Shown: piece by piece, positions 1 through 5,790 of the stretch
Position numbering within the stretch: the first letter of the stretch is position 1
How the letters are laid out: every line of letters begins with the position of its first letter
NCBI GenBank assembly: GCA_904501715.1
Contig: CAJGCD010000066.1
Coordinates: 1-8,172, forward strand
Length of the DNA: 8,172 bases
Source of the DNA: an uncultured Clostridia bacterium
Lineage (GTDB): Bacteria; Bacillota; Clostridia; Oscillospirales; CAG-272
Direction: 5' to 3'
Made by a program: the position numbers and the translations under genes
The notes under the pieces: model-generated
The model's database searches: none
The model's input: only the letters and a program-made list of their open reading frames with translations
Told to the model about the DNA's origin: nothing

Positions 1-58
1 GCCCCTCAAACGTGCGCTGTCTGCAACAGCAAGCTGTCCGTTCCGCCACTCTCGCATA
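1..58 (-). repeat. Direct repeat copy A, cut by the left window edge
   Basis: Positions 1-58 match 92-149 with only two substitutions (at 5/96 and 18/109), so the spacing is 91 bp. The left boundary is unknown because the window starts inside the unit. In the minus-strand sense the unit begins ATGCGAGAGTGGCGGAAC. This copy can form a perfect GCTGT/ACAGC hairpin around 16-30, which copy B cannot because of the 18/109 change. Two copies at 91-bp spacing suggest a short tandem array that may continue to the left. Confidence 0.85.
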
Positions 59-80
59 AAAAATATTAAATTGTGAGGGT

Positions 81-148
81 ATGCCAGAGTAGCCCGTCAA
101 ACGTGCGCAGTCTGCAACAGCAAGCTGTCCGTTCCGCCACTCTCGCAT
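81..148. repeat. Imperfect inverted repeat enclosing copy B
   Basis: The arms are 81-93 (ATGCCAGAGTAGC) and 136-148 (GCCACTCTCGCAT), separated by 42 bp. As minus-strand RNA they give eleven Watson-Crick pairs, one G-U pair and one G-G mismatch. The plus-strand version has two mismatches (an A-C in place of the G-U), so the structure favours a minus-strand transcript. The arms could be the closing stem of a structured RNA or terminal inverted repeats of a very small element. The 68-bp unit has no coding capacity. Confidence 0.7.
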
Positions 149-149
149 A
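92..149 (-). repeat. Direct repeat copy B (complete unit)
   Basis: This is the second copy of the 58-bp repeat, nearly identical to 1-58. It lies closest to the minus-strand promoter at 178-205. In the minus sense it contains ACAG-CTTG-CTGT, a hairpin with a G-C-closed CUUG tetraloop, a loop known to be stable in RNA. The first 15 or so bases resemble the acceptor and D-arm start of tRNA-Leu (GCGAGAGTGGCGGAA), but the remainder lacks a proper T arm and CCA-side acceptor, so it is not called a tRNA. Confidence 0.85.
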
Positions 150-177
150 TAATAGGTGTCACTCACGCAACATCAAT

Positions 178-235
178 ATTATACTATATTTTTTTGAAAT
201 GTCAAGTCTTTTTTTCATTTTTATAAATCTTTTTT
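178..235 (-). promoter_or_regulatory. Strong sigma-A promoter with UP-like A-tracts, reading left
   Basis: On the minus strand TTGACA (205-200) and TATAAT (183-178) are both perfect consensus boxes, separated by 16 bp. Upstream of the -35 box the minus strand carries A-runs at 215-209, 222-218 and 235-230, at about the positions of the proximal and distal subsites of UP elements that bind the RNA polymerase alpha C-terminal domain. This build is typical of stable-RNA promoters. The predicted start is near 171-172, about 23 bp before the repeat. A 16-bp spacer is one short of optimum. Confidence 0.65.
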
Positions 236-241
236 CTCCGA

Positions 242-270
242 TTGTCAATTTGCCCGCTTCAGCATATTAT
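242..270 (+). promoter_or_regulatory. Sigma-A promoter of the cysteine-rich protein gene
   Basis: TTGTCA (242-247) and TATTAT (265-270) each match consensus at five of six positions and are separated by exactly 17 bp. Transcription should start near 276-278, giving a leader of about 35 nt before the ATG at 313. It is divergent from the minus-strand promoter at 178-205, with about 36 bp between the two -35 boxes, so the promoters could influence one another. Confidence 0.6.
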
Positions 271-312
271 GTTAAGGAAGAGCCACGCTCAAATTCTTAA
301 GGAGGAACGATC

Positions 313-1149
313 ATGCAAGATAGCAGATTTCCTTGCGGTATTTCAGATAAGAATACCTCAAAAAATGAAACGGTCTGCGTAGAGGTGAACCGCATTTTGG
401 ATTCCTGTCGCGATAAAGACTGCTTCGAGGACGTAAAGGTGCTCCTGACCGACTTCGGAAACGATATAATCGAGCATACTACAAACGTGCGTGCCAAGAG
501 CGCCTGCATCACTTGGACAAATATCGGTATAGACCCGATAAAATTCAACCGCGGATTTTATTCCGTTAATATCAAATTCTACATTAAGATAACCTTTGAG
601 GCATGCCTTTGCGGCGGAAAATCTCAGGAGTTCGAGGGCATCGCGGTGCTTGAAAAGAGAGTGATACTCTACGGCGGCGAGAGCAACGTGAGCATATTCA
701 AGAGCAACGGTGACGCTTCCGACTACTGTGCCGTCCCCGAGCTTTGCTGCGCTACCAAGAACGTTCCCACCGCTATCGTAGAGGTAGTAGAACCCGTCAT
801 TCTCAACAGCAAGGTCAGAGAAGCAGATGATTGCTGCTGTTGCTGCTGTTGCTGCTGCAACGATATTCCCGAGGGCGTTTCCACCCGAATCAACGGTGAC
901 CTTTCTGACACCGAAGGACGTTATCTGACTGTATCTCTGGGCATCTTTTCGGTAGTAAGAATAGTCAGACCCGCACAGTATCTTATAAACGCTACGGAAT
1001 ATTGCGTTCCTGATAAGGTGTGCGTATCTCCCGAGGAGGATGATCCCTGTGCCATCTTTAAAAATATGGCATTCCCCACGGCTGAATTTTGTCCTCCGGG
1101 ATATGTACCTCTTCTCAAAGGTGACCACGGCGGCAAGTGCGGCTGCTGA
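313..1149 (+). CDS. Cysteine-rich clostridial protein with a nine-cysteine run, function unknown
   Basis: This 278-aa protein has no signal peptide or membrane segment. The start is set by AAGGAGG at 299-305, 7 bp before the ATG. It holds 25 cysteines (about 9 percent): scattered early ones (Cys22, 32, 37, 65, 98, 100), a CC pair at 145-146, nine consecutive cysteines at 174-182, then Cys231, 237, 246, 260 and a terminal KCGC. Two similar beta-rich stretches flank the cysteine run: FNRGFYSVNIKFYIKI (78-93) and EGRYLTVSLGIFSVVRI (201-217), which suggests an internal duplication. Motifs such as NRILDSCRDKDC and SNVSIFKSNG look familiar to me from uncharacterised proteins widespread in Clostridia, but I can name no domain. 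A structural role such as a disulfide-linked spore coat or exosporium layer, or metal binding, is conceivable; neither is shown. It appears monocistronic, with its own promoter and terminator. Confidence 0.9.
   Translation: MQDSRFPCGISDKNTSKNETVCVEVNRILDSCRDKDCFEDVKVLLTDFGNDIIEHTTNVRAKSACITWTNIGIDPIKFNRGFYSVNIKFYIKITFEACLCGGKSQEFEGIAVLEKRVILYGGESNVSIFKSNGDASDYCAVPELCCATKNVPTAIVEVVEPVILNSKVREADDCCCCCCCCCNDIPEGVSTRINGDLSDTEGRYLTVSLGIFSVVRIVRPAQYLINATEYCVPDKVCVSPEEDDPCAIFKNMAFPTAEFCPPGYVPLLKGDHGGKCGC
832..858 (+). repeat. In-frame TGC/TGT repeat encoding nine cysteines
   Basis: The tract is three tandem 9-bp units, TGCTGCTGT, TGCTGCTGT and TGCTGCTGC, encoding Cys174-182 of the protein at 313-1149. 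Because the period is a multiple of three, slippage would change the number of cysteines without a frameshift. Confidence 0.9.
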
Positions 1150-1153
1150 AAGT

Positions 1154-1183
1154 AAGGCGAACAGCGATTGCTGTTCGCCTTTT
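1154..1183 (+). terminator. Intrinsic terminator after the cysteine-rich gene
   Basis: A perfect 12-bp stem pairs AAGGCGAACAGC (1154-1165) with GCTGTTCGCCTT (1170-1181) around a GATT loop. It begins 5 bp after the TGA stop. The T-run is only TTTT followed by AA, so termination may be incomplete. Confidence 0.8.
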
Positions 1184-1246
1184 AACGTCTGTTTCGTCAA
1201 AAAACATAAAAAATATTTCCTTTTTTGAATAATTTGTATTTTAGTA

Positions 1247-1275
1247 TTGAAAAATTAAAAAAAATGGTATATAAT
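1247..1275 (+). promoter_or_regulatory. Sigma-A promoter of the pgcA-dxs-phosphatase operon
   Basis: TTGAAA (1247-1252) and a perfect TATAAT (1270-1275) are separated by exactly 17 bp, in an AT-rich gap. The predicted start near 1282 gives a leader of about 25 nt carrying AGGAGAGG at 1295-1302, 4 bp before the ATG at 1307. No operator or riboswitch fits in so short a leader. Confidence 0.75.
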
Positions 1276-1306
1276 ATTGGGGTAGCTTTTTAATAGGAGA
1301 GGTCAT

Positions 1307-2980
1307 ATGAGTTATATTGAAAAATACCAAAGCTGGTGCGAGAGCAAAAATATAGATGAGGCTGATAGAATTGAGCTTCTTGCTATGGCGGATAACGATA
1401 AAGAGATTAAGGAAAGATTTCTTTATGATATAGAGTTCGGCACGGGCGGACTCCGCGGAGTTCTCGGAGTTGGAACTAACAGAATAAATAAGTATATGGT
1501 GAGAAAGACCACAAAGGGCTTTGCTGAATATATAAAAAAGGCGGGCGCGGATGCTTGCAGACGCGGAGTAGTTATCGCTCACGATAACCGCCGCTTCAGC
1601 GTGGAGTTTTGTCTTGAAACTGCGGGTGTTCTTGCGGCTAACGGAGTAAAGGCGTATATATTCGATTCGCTTCGTCCCACCCCCGAGCTTTCCTTTGCTG
1701 TACGTGAGCTTGGCGCATTCGGAGGCGTTGTTATCACCGCGTCTCACAATCCCCCCGAGTATAACGGATATAAGCTTTACGACGAGCGCGGATGTCAGCT
1801 CGTTCCCGAGGTCAACGACCTTGTTGTGGCAGAGATAAATAAGATCTCCGACCCTCTTTCTGTAAAATCCCTGAGCAGAGAAGAGGCGGGAGAGCTTATA
1901 GAGCTGCTTGACGCTTCCATAGATGAAAAATACTATGAAAGAGTAATGCAGATATCCGTAAATCCCGAGGTAAAAAAGGATATAAAGATAGTTTACTCTC
2001 CTCAGCACGGAACGGGTAACGTGCCCGTAAGAGAGGTGCTGAGCAGACTGGGATACAACGTGATACCCGTAGAGGAGCAGTGCGTTCCCGATACAGAGTT
2101 CAGCAAGACAGAAAACCCCAACCCCGAAACAGACGGTGCATATAAGGTTGCTTTTGAATATGCTAAAAAGGCAGATGCCGATATAGTTATTACTACCGAC
2201 CCCGACTGTGATCGACTCGGTGTTGCAGTTAAGAAGGATGGTGAATATGTCCGTATGACGGGTAACCAGTCGGCGGCTGTTCTTCTTGAGTATATACTTT
2301 CTCAGAGAGCGGCAAAGGGAACGCTTCCCAAAAACGGAGTTATGTTCAACACAGTGGTTACATCCGACCTTGGAGACCGAGTTTGTGCCGAATACGGCAT
2401 AGCTACCGAAAAGACGCTTACGGGCTTTAAGTTTATCGGTGACAAAATATATCAGCACGAGACCAAGGGTGACTGTCAGTTTGTATTCGGTTATGAGGAA
2501 AGCTACGGATGCCTTATATCGGAATTTGTCCGTGATAAGGATGCTGTGCAGGCTTCTCTTATGCTTTGCGAGGCGGCTGCCTACTATAACGAGCAGGGCA
2601 AAACTCTCCTTGACGTTCTTGAAGAGCTTTACGCCAAGCACGGCTTCTATCTTGATGCTCTCGACAATTTTGCCTTCAAGGGAATTGACGGCGCGGACAA
2701 GATTAAGGCACTGGTTAACGGACTTCGTCAGGATGCGCCCAAGGCTGCGGGAGATATAGCTGTGGAGAAGATGGAGGACTACCTTTCGGACGAAATGGCT
2801 GCGGCAGGCTTCCCCCCATCAAACGTACTGCGCTTTATCCTTGCTGACGGTAGCTGGGTTGCTGTACGTCCAAGCGGAACCGAGCCTAAGTGCAAATTCT
2901 ATTTCTCGGTAAGAGCGGAGAATAAGGCTTTGGCTGAGGTAAAGCTTTCAGCTATGAGAGCTGCCTTTGAAAGAGTATAA
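1307..2980 (+). CDS. pgcA: Phospho-sugar mutase (alpha-phosphoglucomutase/phosphomannomutase, PgcA type)
   Basis: This 557-aa cytosolic alpha-D-phosphohexomutase has the usual length for the PgcA type. Enzymes of the family interconvert the 1- and 6-phosphates of glucose or mannose through a phosphoserine. The N-terminal FGTGGLRG (44-51) is followed by the catalytic loop TASHNPPEYNGYK, with the phospho-accepting Ser146. The magnesium loop DPDCDR has Asp298, 300 and 302. The sugar-binding region shows GFKFIGDK (373-380) and GYEESYG (395-401), and the phosphate-binding loop is RPSGTEPK (521-528). All key residues are present, so it should be active. Glucose 1-phosphate would feed UDP-glucose and envelope or storage polysaccharides. 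Substrate preference (glucose, mannose or ribose phosphates) cannot be read from sequence. It is first in a three-gene operon. A long antisense open frame over it is a codon-use shadow. Confidence 0.95.
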   Translation: MSYIEKYQSWCESKNIDEADRIELLAMADNDKEIKERFLYDIEFGTGGLRGVLGVGTNRINKYMVRKTTKGFAEYIKKAGADACRRGVVIAHDNRRFSVEFCLETAGVLAANGVKAYIFDSLRPTPELSFAVRELGAFGGVVITASHNPPEYNGYKLYDERGCQLVPEVNDLVVAEINKISDPLSVKSLSREEAGELIELLDASIDEKYYERVMQISVNPEVKKDIKIVYSPQHGTGNVPVREVLSRLGYNVIPVEEQCVPDTEFSKTENPNPETDGAYKVAFEYAKKADADIVITTDPDCDRLGVAVKKDGEYVRMTGNQSAAVLLEYILSQRAAKGTLPKNGVMFNTVVTSDLGDRVCAEYGIATEKTLTGFKFIGDKIYQHETKGDCQFVFGYEESYGCLISEFVRDKDAVQASLMLCEAAAYYNEQGKTLLDVLEELYAKHGFYLDALDNFAFKGIDGADKIKALVNGLRQDAPKAAGDIAVEKMEDYLSDEMAAAGFPPSNVLRFILADGSWVAVRPSGTEPKCKFYFSVRAENKALAEVKLSAMRAAFERV

Positions 2981-2997
2981 TAGCATAATAAAACAGG

Positions 2998-3024
2998 AAA
3001 GTCGAAGTCAAAAGCTTCGGCTTT
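2998..3024 (+). other. Intergenic stem-loop between pgcA and dxs, no T-tract
   Basis: AAAGTCGAAG (2998-3007) pairs with CTTCGGCTTT (3015-3024), ten pairs including one T-G, around a 7-nt loop. Only three Ts end the stem and CGCC follows, so it does not look like an efficient terminator. It could be a leaky terminator, an mRNA-stabilising or processing hairpin, or incidental. No promoter is visible between it and dxs. Confidence 0.45.
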
Positions 3025-3061
3025 CGCCGTGATAGTGAAAAAATAAAGGAGGGCGGATATT

Positions 3062-4957
3062 ATGTCGTTCAATGATGTAAAAATAGAATATCTTAAAAAT
3101 ATCCGTACTCCACAGGATTTTAAGGCTATACCCCAAAAGGAGCTTGACAAGGTAGCGGAGGAGATACGCAAGGAGCTGGTTCGTGTTATTTCAAATAACG
3201 GCGGGCATCTTGCCTCAAACCTTGGAGTCGTAGAGCTCACAATGGCTATACACAGGGTGTTTGATACACCCAAGGACCACGTAATTTTTGACGTGGGACA
3301 CCAGAGCTACGTTCACAAAATTCTTACGGGAAGATATGACCGCTTCGACACAATACGTACGGCAGGCGGTATCAGCGGCTTTACGAAAAGGGAGGAGAGC
3401 GAACACGATTGCTTCGGTGCGGGGCACAGCTCCACTTCGCTTTCGGCAGCGCTTGGATTTGCCATATCCGATAAGCTGAGCGGCTCTGACGCTTATACGG
3501 TTGCCGTAGTCGGTGACGGGGCTTTTACGGGCGGAATGATACATGAGGCGCTCAATAATTGCCGAAAGGACTTGAAGCTTATAATTCTGCTCAACGAAAA
3601 CGAGATGTCCATATCCCGCAATACGGGTCGCTTTGCAAAAAATCTTTCCATACTCAGAGCAAGCTCGGGATATCTTAAAACAAAGCGTGCTACGGGCTCT
3701 TTCTTGAAGAAGATACCCTTGGTTGGCAAATATATCTTTAACGGTATGAAATCCGTAAAGATGTTTTTTAAAAACGCAGTGTACGGGTCTAATTATTTTG
3801 AAAATATGGGACTTACTTATCTTGGCCCCGTGGACGGAAATAATTTGGATTCGGTAGAAAAGCTTTTACGTGAAGCAAAAAAGCTTAACGAAAGCGTTCT
3901 TGTTCACGTCAAAACCCAAAAGGGTAAGGGGTATGCCCCTGCAGAGGTCGAGCCCTCTGATTTTCACGGTATGCAGCCCGCAGGCGTAAAGAGCCGCGTC
4001 GAAGATACTTTTTCGGGTGTTTTTGGAAGTGAGCTTGCCAGACTTGGTAAAGAGAACGAAAAAATATGTGCTATAACCGCCGCTATGAGCGACGGAACGG
4101 GTCTTGAAATATGGAAAAATGCGCATCCCGACAGATTTTTTGACGTTGGAATTGCTGAGGAGCACGCTCTTACCTTTGCGGCGGGTCTTGCGGCTAACGG
4201 AATGAGACCCTGCGCGGCAATATATTCCACCTTTTTGCAAAGAGGATATGACAATATCATTCACGACATAGCTCTCCAGAAGCTTCCCGTCGTAATAGCA
4301 GTGGACCGAGCGGGCTTAAACCCCAAGGACGGAGCTACGCACCACGGAATTTTCGACGTAGCTTTTCTTTCACAGATACCCGAAATGGTAATATATACGC
4401 CTATTACCTATGAGGGCTTACGCGCATCTCTCGCAGCGGCATTTTCTTTCGATGCTCCGTCGGCGGTGAGATATCCCAGCGGAAGCGAGAATTCTACGGT
4501 GATAGACAGATTTTACAAAAACGCGGACTTTTCTCATATAGGGATCAAGTGTGATTTCGATTTTGCCGAGAAAAATGATGCTGTCATCATAACCTACGGA
4601 AGAATAGTGACCGAGGCTATGGCGGCGGCTGATGAACTTAGAAAAGAGGGAGTATCTGTAGGAATTATTCTTCTTGAAAAGCTAAAGCCGTACGATGAGA
4701 GTGCCGAGCTGATTAAAAACAGTCTTCCCGAGAATGTCAAAGGCGTTTTGTTCCTTGAGGAGGAAATACGCTCAGGTGGCATGGGAATGAATCTTTGCGA
4801 TAAGCTGAGAGGATATTTCGGGCAAGAGGGTATTGCGTACGATATCCTTGCCACTGACGATAGCTTCGTTTCGCAAAGCGAGAAGGGACGCTCTGTATAC
4901 GATATGGCAGGGGTCGGCAGAAAAGACATTTCTAAAAAGCTTAAAGCAATGCTATAA
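3062..4957 (+). CDS. dxs: 1-deoxy-D-xylulose-5-phosphate synthase (DXS)
   Basis: This 631-aa enzyme is full length. DXS condenses pyruvate with glyceraldehyde 3-phosphate, using thiamine diphosphate and magnesium, in the first step of the MEP isoprenoid pathway; the product is also a precursor of thiamine and pyridoxal. The N-terminal domain has NNGGHLASNLG with His49, DVGHQSYVHKILTGR (77-91), and the cofactor motif GDGAFTGGM (151-159) completed by LNENEMSIS (177-185). The central domain has VGIAEEHALTF with the catalytic-type Glu366 (most homologues read AEQH), YSTFLQRGYD with Arg394, and DRAGLNPKDGATHHG (415-429). The C-terminal transketolase-type domain follows from about 500. AGGAGGG at 3047-3053 fixes the ATG. 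Its company is unusual: in many Clostridia dxs sits with xseA/xseB, ispA and tlyA. Whether another dxs exists in the genome is unknown. Confidence 0.96.
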   Translation: MSFNDVKIEYLKNIRTPQDFKAIPQKELDKVAEEIRKELVRVISNNGGHLASNLGVVELTMAIHRVFDTPKDHVIFDVGHQSYVHKILTGRYDRFDTIRTAGGISGFTKREESEHDCFGAGHSSTSLSAALGFAISDKLSGSDAYTVAVVGDGAFTGGMIHEALNNCRKDLKLIILLNENEMSISRNTGRFAKNLSILRASSGYLKTKRATGSFLKKIPLVGKYIFNGMKSVKMFFKNAVYGSNYFENMGLTYLGPVDGNNLDSVEKLLREAKKLNESVLVHVKTQKGKGYAPAEVEPSDFHGMQPAGVKSRVEDTFSGVFGSELARLGKENEKICAITAAMSDGTGLEIWKNAHPDRFFDVGIAEEHALTFAAGLAANGMRPCAAIYSTFLQRGYDNIIHDIALQKLPVVIAVDRAGLNPKDGATHHGIFDVAFLSQIPEMVIYTPITYEGLRASLAAAFSFDAPSAVRYPSGSENSTVIDRFYKNADFSHIGIKCDFDFAEKNDAVIITYGRIVTEAMAAADELRKEGVSVGIILLEKLKPYDESAELIKNSLPENVKGVLFLEEEIRSGGMGMNLCDKLRGYFGQEGIAYDILATDDSFVSQSEKGRSVYDMAGVGRKDISKKLKAML

Positions 4958-4960
4958 AGG
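4956..4960 (+). promoter_or_regulatory. Ribosome binding site overlapping the dxs stop codon
   Basis: AAAGG lies across the end of the dxs TAA, 7 bp before the ATG at 4968. It decides the start of the phosphatase over a longer in-frame extension reaching back into dxs, and suggests translational coupling. Confidence 0.6.
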
Positions 4961-4967
4961 ATACTAT

Positions 4968-5762
4968 ATGATAAACGTAGAAGAAATACTTATTCCGATA
5001 ATCCTAAAGGCAGGAGAGATAATGACCTCAGCTCACGATCTGGAGCAGAGAGGCTCTCTAAAGGAAAAGGGCGGTGATGTGGCAAATATGGTCACCGAGT
5101 ACGACGTGGCAATACAGAATTTTCTTATTTCGTCAATCAAGGAACAGATCCCCGAGGCTTGCTTCATCGCAGAGGAAAAGGAGAACGACAAGGAAGTTCT
5201 TAAAAATGAATATTGCTTTATAATAGATCCAATAGACGGAACTATGAACTTCATACACGAGTATGGACATTCCTGTATATCCGTGGCTCTGTTTTCCAAG
5301 GGAGAGGCGGTATTTTCCGTAATATATGATCCATATCGTAATGAGATGTTTTCGGCTACCAAAGGTAAAGGTGCCTTTCTCAACGGAAAGAAGATGACCG
5401 TTTCAAGCAGAGATGTTTCACATTCGATTATAGCATACGGTACGATGCCTTACAATAAAGACACACTGGGTGAAGCTACCTTCAAGCTTTGCTATAAGCT
5501 CTTTATGGTGGGTAACGACGTGCGCCGTTGCGGCTCAGCGGCGCTTGACCTTGCTTATCTTGCCGCAGGACGAAACGATATGTTTTTTGAGCTTATGCTA
5601 TCCCCTTGGGATATAGCCGCGGGCTATCTTCTTATAAAAGAAGCAGGCGGAATGATAACAGACAGGGAAGGAAAAGAAATAAACTTTTCCGCACCCACAC
5701 CAGTTATAGCGGCAAATCCTGTTGTATATCCATTCTTACTTGATTCAGCTAAAGATATATGA
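4968..5762 (+). CDS. Inositol monophosphatase family (SuhB/CysQ-like) phosphatase
   Basis: This 264-aa protein has the usual size for the FIG/inositol-monophosphatase superfamily, magnesium-dependent, lithium-sensitive phosphatases of the cytosol. Visible motifs are GDVANMVTEYD (36-46), the metal ligand glutamates in FIAEEKEN (66-73), DPIDGTMNF (87-95) with Asp87 and Asp90 as metal ligands and the conserved GT pair, and SPWDIAAGYLLIKEAGG (212-228) with Asp215. All catalytic positions appear intact. Substrates in this family include inositol phosphates, fructose 1,6-bisphosphate, adenosine 3',5'-bisphosphate and NADP; sequence alone does not choose. The ATG at 4968 is 10 bp after the dxs stop. 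The frame stays open upstream to 4833, but that part lies inside the conserved DXS C-terminus. It is last in the operon, directly before the terminator at 5764. Confidence 0.93.
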   Translation: MINVEEILIPIILKAGEIMTSAHDLEQRGSLKEKGGDVANMVTEYDVAIQNFLISSIKEQIPEACFIAEEKENDKEVLKNEYCFIIDPIDGTMNFIHEYGHSCISVALFSKGEAVFSVIYDPYRNEMFSATKGKGAFLNGKKMTVSSRDVSHSIIAYGTMPYNKDTLGEATFKLCYKLFMVGNDVRRCGSAALDLAYLAAGRNDMFFELMLSPWDIAAGYLLIKEAGGMITDREGKEINFSAPTPVIAANPVVYPFLLDSAKDI

Positions 5763-5763
5763 T

Positions 5764-5790
5764 AAAAGTCCGTTTTATAACGGACTTTTT
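5764..5790. terminator. Bidirectional intrinsic terminator shared by convergent genes
   Basis: A perfect 11-bp stem, AAAAGTCCGTT (5764-5774) with AACGGACTTTT (5779-5789), has a TTAT loop. On the plus strand it ends in a run of five Ts, starting 2 bp after the phosphatase stop. On the minus strand the A-run at 5767-5764 supplies a four-base U tail for the flippase, whose TAA (5791-5789) touches the base of the stem. Confidence 0.85.

Larger units (their letters stand above)
1..172 (-). ncRNA. Candidate structured small RNA locus (repeat array transcript)
   Basis: A strong minus-strand promoter at 178-205 predicts a transcript starting near 171-172 and running left through both repeat copies. 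The first copy can fold into a closed structure: a 13-position terminal stem (136-148 with 81-93) enclosing a CUUG-tetraloop hairpin. No start codon with a ribosome binding site is seen on this strand; the ATG at 148 lacks an AGGAGG-like sequence, and the two copies sit in different frames relative to each other. A U6 run follows at 63-58 but is 17 nt from the stem, so no clear terminator is visible. The 3' end lies outside the window or is undefined. I recognise no known RNA family. Alternatives are a degenerate tRNA-Leu cluster, or the leader of a gene beyond the left edge. Confidence 0.3.

Noticed and set aside
1..148. Minus-strand reading from the ATG at 148, with HTH-like residues (MREWRNGQLAVAD)
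   Set aside because: The string vaguely resembles a recombinase helix-turn-helix and both copies read the same when taken from their own ATG. There is no ribosome binding site, the 91-bp offset puts the copies in different frames, and no downstream protein is visible.
1..149. CRISPR array
   Set aside because: Only two copies are seen, the repeat is longer (58 bp) than CRISPR repeats, the 33-bp gap is AT-rich and partly belongs to the inverted-repeat structure, and no cas genes are present.
73..300. Plus-strand 75-codon open frame across the left repeat region
   Set aside because: It starts at a GTG without a ribosome binding site, spans repeat copy B and both promoters, and its second half is low-complexity translation of T-tracts.
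358..1200. Long antisense open frame opposite the cysteine-rich gene
   Set aside because: It is a shadow of the codon use of 313-1149, has no ribosome binding site and runs through the terminator.
1241..2641. 466-codon antisense open frame opposite pgcA
   Set aside because: The plus strand encodes a complete phospho-sugar mutase with all motifs; the antisense frame overlaps the promoter and shows no recognisable domain.
4833..4967. N-terminal extension of the phosphatase into dxs
   Set aside because: No ribosome binding site; it overlaps the conserved DXS C-terminus, and the ATG at 4968 has a binding site and gives the normal family length.
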